From Costus lasius (taxonomy: Eukaryota; Streptophyta; Magnoliopsida; Zingiberales; Costaceae): a stretch of 64,000 nt of DNA. The notes below the pieces were generated by a model, which did not search any database, was not told the origin of the DNA, and worked only from the letters and a program-made list of their open reading frames with translations. Position numbers and translations under genes: made by a program. Positions 56,401 to 64,000 of this stretch are shown here, piece by piece (positions within the stretch are counted from its first letter, which is position 1; the number at the start of each line of letters is the position of its first letter). The stretch is from positions 3,438,001 to 3,502,000 of the forward strand of contig CM050454.1 of the NCBI GenBank assembly GCA_027563935.2, in the 5' to 3' direction.

Positions 56401-59400
56401 GAATCAAGTTATAAATTTTTAAAACCTCATTCAGTTATGTTTTCAAAACTAATCATAATGTATATTAAAAAGCCTTTATTATCGTTAATCAGAAATGTTC
56501 TTATAATTTGTACGGTATTATGTAGTTGATGTTGGCTACTCACATATGAGTGGGTATCTTGGGCCTTATAGCGGAGTGAGATATCATTTTCAATAATATC
56601 AATAACGGCGTCCACCACAAGGACTTAAGGAAGTGTTTAATAAGGCACACTCCTCGTTTAGAAGTTGCATAGAGTAATGTTTTGGAGCCTGGAAAAAAAA
56701 GATGGGATGTATTACGAGATATGCCTTCATTTGCTTATGCAACACTGGTGAAAATTGTAATTGTAACAATAGCACTACACAATTACATTAGGCAAACAAC
56801 GAATACAAATCCTATTTTCCAAGAAGTTGGTTCTACTCCTTATTTCGTTCTGGAAGATAATTCTGATCAAGTGGAGGAGATTGATGAAGAGCAACCCAAT
56901 CCTACTGAGATGGATATGTTACGTAATCAGATTGTTTTAGTTTATTAACATGACCTGTGTAGCCTAAAAATAATTTCGTTGTGTAATAGCTGTGGTGTTG
57001 TATCAGATATATTATGAACTTCTTGTGTTATCAAAGTATGAACTCTTTGTGTTATCAAACTATGAACTTGTTATGTTATTAAAATTACATTGTGTGTAAT
57101 CACATTTAGTGTTGTTTCCGGTCTCTGCTTAATATTTTAGCACAACAGTTTATTCTGTTTAGTAGTACAGTTATTTGAACCTAAACAATTGGTACTTCCC
57201 CGGCCAACTATCTTTCCAGTAATTCTTCTGTCAGCAAAAGCTAAAAGCAGAATCAGCCCCAAACAGGGCCTTAGTGTCTTGGTAGTTCACTTGTGATTCA
57301 TATCCTTTGGATATAATGCGCACACATATTATGCCTTTTTCCTTCTTACAGTACAAGTGGTAGGAATATTCCTGGGCTTGGTTCAAAAGTACTTAATGAA
57401 TTTGCAGCAGCTGATGCAGCACGTTTCTCACTTGTCTTATGTGGTAAAGCTTTTGCTGATACTACTCTTATAAAAGATGCTCTATGTGCTTTGGCTGCTC
57501 CCATAATGTGTGCAAGGGGTGACCTGCCTCTTTCTGCCAGGTGGATACTTCTTATCATTTCAATATCATGTTTCATTTACAGATTGCATCTTAATTTTTT
57601 TGTTTGTTAGGCTTCTTGTATCTGGTGATTCCTTGATTCTGCTGTTTGCTCCAGAACATACAATCCAGAGCTGCTCGGAGATCCACCGGGTTCTGACATC
57701 TATGGATGCTGGTGTAGTTGTTTCTTGTGATGGAGCTGCACATTTTTTCCAAACAAAAGAGTCTACAGCATTGCTTGCACTAAAGAAGCCAACTTCTATA
57801 ATCTTTGTCACGGCTGACAGGTGAAGTGGGGAGATTAAGTTTTTTTTGTTTCAACATCTGAATTCCGTTCATATTTGTTTCAACATATGAATTCCGTTCA
57901 TATTATCTACCTTCTATTCTTCAAAATGAAAAAAAAAGGAAACTTAATTGCTTTGTCCTATACCTTCGGACTATCCCTGTACTGCAATGTGGGTATACTT
58001 TGTATCTAGGCAAAGCAGGTGCCCTAATTCATAGCATTTGTTACTCTTTAAGGATACACATCTATACCTAAGCTAACATGTTTTCCTCAGTCCCTGCAAA
58101 ATAAATTCGCTAGCTACAATTTAACAGTCAAGTAGATAGTTGCAATAGTTGCAGTATTTTTGTTCATTTTTGCTTGTAATTAATTATGATACTCAAGAAA
58201 TCAGAATCATATAATTTGCAAGCGTAAGTTTATTTGGTGAATAGTGGGTTATTAAAAAATCCTGGACCTTCCTTATTGCTAAATTTATAGTTTTGTGTGT
58301 TTTCTTATCATTCTTTAAAATTATTTGATTTTATACCTAATGACAAATATGCTTCTTTGGTACAGTAGATAAAGCTGTATCTACAATTGGTTTTGAGAAC
58401 GTACATGCTACTGTAGACAAGATTAACTTTGATTAGAGTGGTACTTGTTAGCCATTTTTTAGGCTCCCAAGAATCAGTTCTCAACCAACAATGCTGTAAC
58501 TTTAGAGGGAGAATTTAGTGCAGATAAGAGATGATAGACAAATTTATATGGTATACTTGATATTATGAGATGATGTTCAAGCTAAGAATTTGATTCTTAA
58601 GTTATCACCTTATCTGTTACGTCTATATACTTACAGTAAAATGATTCCCACTCTAGCCGCATATGCCACCCTATCATTCTAATTAGAAAGCAAATTTAGC
58701 ACGTGTTTTGTGCCACCACACCAAGTACCACTTAATGCTTTCTTTATGTAAGAAAACATAATACAAGCATAGTTTCAGCAGGAAGAAGAATTAAAAGAAT
58801 TAGGGATGCGTTGGATATTTAAAGCAACTTTTATAAACTAATTGTTATTCCTACTAATCTATGTTCAGCACTTGAAACACTTTAAGAACAAGAGATGCAT
58901 GCTTGTACAGCTGTTTTTAGCTTCTAACTTTAGTGTTAGAATTCCAAATTTTTTTGTCTCAAGTAGTAATGGAGGGAAATCATTCATACTTTTCTTGGAG
59001 GAAGGCAAAACTTTGGTTCGTTTAGTTGCTTAAAACAATATCTATTAGCAAGATAGTCTTTCTTTTTTTCCTAGCTTGGAAGATTATATTGGTGTATGCG
59101 CTAAACACTAATAGTTAGATAATAGTTTTAATATATATTTTAGTAAAAGATATTATATTTACTTGATATATGTATAATAGAAGTGATTATAATACTGCCT
59201 CCAAAATAGTATGATTGTTTTTAAAATGATCCTAGTCGAATATTATTGGATTGAGACAACAATAATACGCCGAGACTAGTATGTGAAGTGAGTGATATTA
59301 AGTTATTATAATATGAAATATCAAGTTAACACATAGATATATGTTAGAGAATATGTACCTTTGTCATAAGAATACTACATAGATTGTTATACGTCAAAAG

Positions 59401-61854
59401 CATTTTTCATTATGATAATTCTCATTGTGATAATGGTCACTAAACTTAATTCTATCATGGATTCTTATATAACTAGTTATATACTTTAATGTTGACCATA
59501 ATGGTTGTAATTGAGTATACCAAGAGATGTGAGAGATCAACATAGAATTTATTCTTTCAATATAATAGAAGGGTTGGTATTGAGAGCCCCTTGATCGAAG
59601 TGAGACTATAAATGATTACTCTACTAAAAAAATAAAAACATATACGTATAGTATTCCATAAAATGTGTTCAATCTATATACTAAGGATAATGAGATTAAA
59701 TTATATGAGAACATTATCAAAGATAGGGTTATGTATAATCATGACATTGAAGATAAGGTTATGTATAATCATGACATCCTGTGACTTAGATAGTACTAAT
59801 GTATTACTAGAGCCATTTACTATTTGTGATAATGTAATGAAATCATGTAGTCACTATTAATATTGTAAGAATCTACTGGATACACGAGTCTCAATTGACG
59901 TCAAGATGTATCAAAGCGGTATAATAATGACAAAGATCACTAAGCAACAAAGCATCCTGGTTTTGGATCACAAATATGGTGCTTTTTTGCATAATTGAAC
60001 TAAAATATTTATTTCAAATTTTGAATAAAGCCTAACTATCTCATGTGGAGACATGGAGGTATGGACTAGGTCACATGGATGCCAAGGCGGTTACTTGGGG
60101 TAGTGGCCATATGTGATGTCTTAGCATTGGTGCAAAAAGATTGTTGAAAAACTCTAGTTTTTTTAGACATCATTTCTGTAAAAGGGTTTAAAAGGGGACG
60201 TTGTCGCTGTAGAGGGCTGAGATAACAAGCTGTTTGTTGCTCTTAAGTTTTCATGAGACGGAAACTATCTTTTTCGTCCTATGTATGAGATGATTAGAGA
60301 GAAAAAAATTTAGCTCTTGATGCTAATACTAGAAAATAGACGAAAGAGGCTTTATCCAGTCATGTAGAGGTGAGGTGCCTGAGTGCTTTGATCTTGTTTT
60401 GTTGTAAAGGTATGATTTTTAATTATCATTCGGCATCCCTCTATACATGGATTCTTAGCGGGGAGTTTTTTTTTCTATTTCCAACGGGCTAGAATTGTCA
60501 TTCCACACATTATGTACTTTGTAGAATCTATAGAGGTTGATGTGGTTTGTCTTTAGTCTTATCCTATTTTGATGTTTTGCGGAACTAGCTAACTTAAGGT
60601 AGCTAACGATTTACTGATGTAAAGCCCCAAAAATTCATTGATCGTTCTTAAAGCTAGAATTTTTCAAGTACACATATCATGCTTTGTTTGATGAAAGATT
60701 CTTTGGTAGGACAAAAAGTTATTTGAGTTTGAACGATGCTAGGGTATGATCTTATGATTATCTCGAATTGCTGCTAGTTGCAACTATTGATTGATTCAAC
60801 GATGAGGTCTTGATATGTCATGAAGCAAAGTCGACTATTTTGCCGTGTCTGAAAGTTGATCAATTATTCATATACAGGTTCTTTTTGGAATCCTATTAGA
60901 GTAACTCTCTCGGTTGTCAAGAGGACAGGGATTGGAATAAAATTTGCTACATTACAATGTTACATATGCTCTGCTTCTTCTCAATTTGAATGATCAGTAG
61001 CAGTTAGAATGATTAGTGTGATTATTCAATAGCTCTGCCCATCCTTACTTCTAGCAAGTACCAACAACTGGTATGTGTTCATTGCAGTACTGGCGTTATC
61101 CCTTCACTATCAAAACTGTCTCCAGGTCAAGCTGCCTACCACTTCTTGGCAGGATATCAGGACGGGAAGTTTGTGCCCGCATACATCGAGAGCCCCTCAC
61201 TTGTTGATCCGCTGGAGCTTGCTGTGGCACTTTTTTTGCAGGTCCTCATTCTTTTACTAGGATTTGTACTTCCGTGAATTTGGACAAGTTTTCCTGTTAT
61301 TTTTAACCAATGATTTCATTTTTTATTAAATCCTTTCCTGCCTCTGTAGTTAAAGGAAAATGAAATACCCTCTTTCCTGGTTAATGTTAATCATGGCGGA
61401 AAGCATGTTGCAGGTAAGTAGCTAACTAATCAACTTCCATTGAAAAATGACCTTTTTTTCATTTGGAAATGATTAAATCCTGCTGAAATTTTCTTATGAA
61501 ACCAGGCATGGAACTACTTAAACTGATGGAATCGACTCTATCTAATAGGTTGCCTGAAATCAAACACAGTATTGCAGATTCAAAAGGTAATGGTTTTCCA
61601 TCTCATCCTTTATTCTTTTTTGGTCTGTTTCGGTGGAGAGAATTCACATAGAGGAGGCAACCAGATTCATTGTATTTTTTTTTCTTCTCTACCTCTATGT
61701 GAATTCTCTTCATCGAAACAGACCCTTTGTTTGGATCTGTTTTCTCTTGCATGACTATAATCGTTGTTTCACAGCAGTTAGAGATCTCAAAGGGAAGTAT
61801 AAACACTTTTTATCAGGAAAATTTCCAAACTTTCCTGAAGATTTCTACTTCTAG
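43506..61854 (+). CDS. PEPCK-related protein lacking the P-loop (putative pseudoenzyme)
   Basis: Coding exons: 43506-43580, 44361-44407, 44824-44948, 45050-45141, 48354-48559, 57352-57540, 57611-57820, 61088-61241, 61350-61413, 61506-61586 and 61775-61854. They total 1323 bp, or 440 aa; all GT-AG junctions keep phase. The N-terminus (MRNSSVRCLCRANLAFQ) looks like a mitochondrial or plastid targeting sequence. Similarity to ATP-type phosphoenolpyruvate carboxykinase is clearest at IIFVTADSTGVIPSLSKLSP with QAAYHFLAGY (family: LTADAFGVLP, YHFLSGY). It continues in FLVNVNHGGKHVAG, which aligns with WLVNTGW-GG, and in IFVHDGAIGSSLKCNAKVRAI, which aligns with VVDAFVGAD...RVI. The position of the kinase-1a P-loop (GLSGTGKTT) reads LILLFAPEHTI, and the metal-binding DDE segment is not seen. 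True PEPCKs are about 530-670 aa. I infer a non-catalytic paralogue. Intron 5 (8.8 kb) carries the Harbinger palindrome. Confidence 0.85.
47416..47480. repeat. (TA)n microsatellite
   Basis: About 32 uninterrupted TA units in intron 4 of the PEPCK-like gene. Confidence 0.97.
50190..51541 (-). pseudogene. Harbinger transposase remnant, left arm
   Basis: Minus-strand mirror of the right-arm transposase. The start corresponds to the ATG at 51539-51541 (the MNPNSRDNES equivalent). A stop codon interrupts it near 51240 (GTTGAATAAG on the minus strand). It contains GFEGSAHDARVLSR, which carries the second catalytic aspartate. It cannot encode a full protein. Confidence 0.78.
51756..52480 (-). pseudogene. 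Myb/SANT-like Harbinger accessory ORF, left arm
   Basis: The 137-aa frame at 51756-52169 covers the C-terminal half (FGQTITISNFCYTATLEHAI, then a Ser/Thr-rich linker and RLASCVERRLNESAYDY). The N-terminal Myb/SANT-like part, with a WWATKIA motif, lies upstream to about 52480 in broken frames. PIF/Harbinger elements need such a Myb-like partner for transposition. Confidence 0.7.
52800..54400. repeat. Central region of the Harbinger palindrome
   Basis: The two sides are inverted copies that meet near 53540. Both contain many short GTCGCCGAGATCTG / CTTGAAGAG units (about 53100-53300 and 53870-54110). The immediate centre pairs GCTTTTCAGTGGAAGTTGGTTCTCCCC (53410-53440) with its complement at about 53635-53670. 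The left side has roughly 40 extra bases at the turn, which would form a loop. The ORFs here have no recognised domain. Confidence 0.7.
54750..55407 (+). pseudogene. Myb/SANT-like Harbinger accessory ORF, right arm
   Basis: Mirror of the left copy. NWWATKIA is visible near 54836-54858 and FGQTIVTRNFCYTAILEHAI at 54996-55055. An in-frame stop at about 55200 (ATTGAATGA) and later frame changes interrupt it. Confidence 0.7.
55591..56948 (+). pseudogene. Harbinger (PIF) DDE transposase remnant, right arm
   Basis: Starts MNPNSRDNESGDES at 55591. The frame changes near 55900, where the reading continues as MFIYTLAQGASNRQVHERF. After a probable intron ending near 56200 it reads GTIDGTHIDAVIPL (first catalytic Asp) and GFEGSGHDARVL (second Asp). 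It ends in a separate frame with the C-terminal tail MDMLRNQIVLVY at 56948. The order and motifs identify the PIF/HARBI1 family; the frame break makes it non-functional. Confidence 0.82.
61622..61724. mobile_element. Short hairpin MITE in intron 10 of the PEPCK-like gene
   Basis: The left arm GGTCTGTTTCGGTGGAGAG (61622) and the right arm CTCTTCATCGAAACAGACC (ending 61724) are inverted repeats. The pairing extends through AATTCACATAGAGG, with a T-rich loop. At 103 bp it resembles Tourist-like MITEs. The T-rich flanks leave the target duplication unclear. Confidence 0.8.
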
Positions 61855-62950
61855 TTACTTGATCCCAGAGTTCGTTTGGTGAGCGTTCCTGTATACATTT
61901 TATGTTATTGAACAGTTTAATACATGTACAATTCATAATTTTGCAATACAATGTTGTGTCCATAATGTATGCTATAGCCAATTGAATTAACGGGAAATTT
62001 CTTATTAGCCATTAAATTATATTTATTGGCAAGTGGAAAGTGCGTTTTTTTTATTCTAATTTTTTATTAATATAAAATACTTGTGATATTTTTCTTATAT
62101 TGTATATTCTACAACTAGAAACATTAATGTTTTATGTTTTTTTCTTTAATCAAAGCTCAACGGGTTGGGATATTAAAACAATGGAATTCTACATTTTTTA
62201 AAATATATTTTTTGATTTATTTAGGCTATTTTTTTTATTTCTTCCACATTTTACAACATTTGAGCTCAAGTCTTTGGAAATGAGTTCTACATGCTAGATT
62301 GAACCAAATTAAAATCAGAAAATTAGAATAAAATTGTAAAATTATATTTATTTATTTTTAATTAGGTTCCACACTTTTATAAATTCGAACATGATACATA
62401 AAACTTATACCAATCATATATTTATTATTGAATTTTTTTAATTTACTATAAATGTGTAAGCTTAAATTGAGTTTCTGAAATAATTTAATGTATTTAGGGT
62501 TTTTTTCTATCATGGATCCGATCCAATTGGGAGACCTCTATAAATTACGAGCGTAGCACGTGCCATACGGTTCAGTAGCGTAGCAATTACAAATCTACAA
62601 TGGTGCTCGTCGGATGTTCTCTTCAAATATCAAGGGTAAAATAGTCATTTTACTAAATACTTGTATAAACGCATGCAAACTTTTTTGCGTATTCTCGTCG
62701 TTTTAATTCTTGTAGGTAACAAATCCCAGATTGTATCGGGCCCATTTTCGTCATACGCAACTGGGACGCAGGTAAATAAATGGGTGCATTGACAATAGTG
62801 ATATAAAAAATTGTTTAATTGTTTGAAATCTAAAACCGATGACGGCAGCGTTACAAACCCCCAGCAGAAAATTCTTTCACCCTCGGACTTGGAGTTAATT
62901 ACGAAAACACAAGCTTACCTACCCTTGTCGATATAACAACGGCTTCGGCG
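61855..62950. other. 3' flank of the PEPCK-like gene and upstream region of the eIF(iso)4G-like gene
   Basis: AT-rich to about 62500, then less so, with CACGTG at 62557-62562. Contains the presumed polyadenylation region of one gene and the promoter of the next. No other gene seen. Confidence 0.5.
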
Positions 62951-63058
62951 ATGCCCGCGTCGTTAACTTTCTCGCCCTTGTCTTTGCTGCCATCGAGAGC
63001 GATGAGGGGTTCGCCGATCATCTCCACCGCCCATCCTCCTTTCCCTTCTCGTACGTAG
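62951..63058 (+). other. Possible 35-codon uORF upstream of the eIF(iso)4G-like gene
   Basis: ATG at 62951 to TAG at 63056-63058, 130 bp before the main ATG. It is a uORF only if transcription starts before 62951, which the sequence does not show. Confidence 0.3.
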
Positions 63059-63114
63059 CGCCGATCGGTTCACCGGAGCGGTTGAACTGCAGCCGCTAAA
63101 GGGAGCGCGCGCGC

Positions 63115-63116
<2 letters not shown>

Positions 63117-63162
<46 letters not shown>
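63117..63162. repeat. (GA)n microsatellite in the presumed 5' leader
   Basis: About 23 uninterrupted GA units ending 25 bp before the ATG at 63188. GA/CT tracts are frequent in plant 5' UTRs. Confidence 0.95.
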
Positions 63163-63165
<3 letters not shown>

Positions 63166-63187
63166 TGGGGAGGTGATTCAAGAAGGT

Positions 63188-63340
63188 ATGCTGTCGGATC
63201 CGATGGTAATCAGCTTGAGGCCTGGTGGAGGAAACCGAGGTAGCAGAATCTTCGCCTCACGGTTCGAATCCTCCGCCCTCGGCTCCGATAACTCCGTCTT
63301 ACGCCCACATGGCGGTGCTGGCACAGCCCTCCCGTTCAAG
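63188..63340 (+). CDS. eIF(iso)4G-like translation initiation factor, exon 1 (partial)
   Basis: Plant eIF(iso)4G is the scaffold of the eIF(iso)4F cap-binding complex. The visible exon encodes 51 residues. It has the family N-terminal pattern: MVISLRPGGGNRGSRIFAS with FE, then LRPHGGAGTALPFK. The start at 63188 is chosen because the conserved VISLRPGGG block follows within six residues; the next ATG at 63203 is possible. The exon is taken to end at AAG|GTCGCC (63340) because the family resemblance stops there and the frame runs into a stop at 63404-63406. This donor is weak. The rest of the gene lies beyond the window. The call rests on a short conserved N-terminus. Confidence 0.68.
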
Positions 63341-64000
63341 GTCGCCGGTGGAATGCTTTGGATTTATCTGTCGCGTCATTTTATTCATCAAAGCTTGTGT
63401 CTTTGAAATGTCTCATCTAATGTTGGGCATGGAATCTTTAAGCCGATTGGTAGATTCGTGCTTCGTCTTTTCTTTGCTTCGGCTTAAATTTGATGCGCCT
63501 CTCCTTGATTCTTAGTAGAAGTTCGTTAAGGGAAGTTTTTTCCTGGAATCATATTCCTGGAATGATCCCAGTTTTCTATGAATTACATGCTAGCGGCATT
63601 CTTCGGATATCGCAAACGGGTTTAAATTATATTCTTGCTGCCATCCTGCCACCAACATTTATATTGTTCGTTGGCAGTCTTCTTGATTATAATGCAAAAC
63701 GACTTGTTGCTTATTGCTACTTTAATTATTCTGTTAAGCTCATGTTGCTAGGCAGTTATCGTACATCTCCAAATCTTTTTTACTCTAGAAATGATTAGAG
63801 ATTACTTGATCTTTTCATTCAATTGTCTTGCATGTGACTAATGGCTCATGCCCTTCGCTTTCCTAGCAGTTAATCATTTTAAAATCCTTCTGTCAGATTC
63901 TATCATTATAGCATACTTCAGCTCACTGAATGTATCTATATTCATATTCAAATCCTTAAATTATCTGTCTTTTTTTTTTAACATTTATACTTTCATGTGC
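63341..64000 (+). other. Presumed intron 1 of the eIF(iso)4G-like gene
   Basis: T-rich intron-like sequence reaching the window edge. The 63490-63798 ORF is hydrophobic and has no family match, so it is taken as fortuitous. Confidence 0.5.

Larger units (their letters stand above)
49868..57273. mobile_element. PIF/Harbinger insertion arranged as a 7.4-kb near-palindrome
   Basis: The element (49871-57270) is flanked by TTA at 49868-49870 and 57271-57273, the PIF/Harbinger target. The outer ends match as inverted repeats: GTTTGGGGCTGATTCTGCTT on the left and its complement on the right, continuing for more than 80 bp. The two halves are inverted copies of one element carrying a Myb/SANT-like gene and a DDE transposase. 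They are transcribed outwards from a centre near 53540. By eye the arms are close to 90% identical over 50.0-50.4 kb against the complement of 56.75-57.1 kb. Element-end-like sequence (TTTGGGGTT...CTTTTGCT) also lies at the centre, suggesting two head-to-head insertions or an inverted duplication. It sits in intron 5 of the PEPCK-like gene. Confidence 0.88.

Noticed and set aside
63225..63515. A 96-aa ORF overlapping the eIF(iso)4G-like exon
   Set aside because: A different frame across the exon-intron boundary; the conserved N-terminal pattern is in the 63188 frame.
1..64000. tRNA, rRNA or snoRNA genes
   Set aside because: I saw no tRNA-like box A/box B pair with a foldable cloverleaf; the GGTTCGAATCC at about 63260 lies in coding sequence. 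A tRNAscan or Rfam search would be needed to exclude them fully.

Overview
The window is nuclear DNA of a flowering plant. The supported genes have GT-AG introns, encode plant proteins, and sit among LTR retrotransposons, a TRIM and many MITEs. A monocot is my guess from the gene and repeat style; the sequence does not fix the species. Local GC changes sharply: AT-rich introns and intergenic DNA alternate with GC-rich retroelement LTRs.

Layout. About 1-6.1 kb holds a possible LTR fragment, a tandem array with a period near 175 bp (about 2330-3190), and an IBH1-type atypical HLH gene (4629-5258, +). A complete Ty3/gypsy chromovirus on the minus strand follows (6096-14421, TSD TTAAA). It ends about 740 bp before the start codon of an AFG1-like mitochondrial AAA ATPase gene (15165-21761, +, 14 coding exons). 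Intron 12 of that gene carries a 2.1-kb gag-only LTR element (TSD GTCAA). A nepenthesin-type aspartic protease gene (22155-24044, -, 2 exons) converges on it. The stretch 24-30 kb is gene-poor but holds a TRIM (26904-27407), a 144-bp Mutator-like MITE and a hAT-type MITE.

An ASG1-like gene (30151-35663, +, 6 exons) follows, with three CACGTG boxes upstream and a MITE in intron 4. From 35.7 to 43.5 kb is a MITE-rich spacer with four elements that have clear target-site duplications: two Mutator-like (9 bp) and two hAT-like (8 bp). A gene for a PEPCK-related protein without a recognisable P-loop occupies 43506-61854 (+, 11 coding exons). Its 8.8-kb intron 5 is almost filled by a 7.4-kb PIF/Harbinger insertion built as a near-palindrome of two divergently transcribed element copies. 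The window ends in exon 1 and intron 1 of an eIF(iso)4G-like gene (from 63188, +) with a (GA)n tract in its likely leader.

The genes form no pathway or cluster. They are independent housekeeping or regulatory genes whose introns and flanks have been enlarged by transposons. Exon boundaries come from GT-AG sites, reading-frame continuity and family resemblance. All coding phases close exactly, but no transcript evidence was available.
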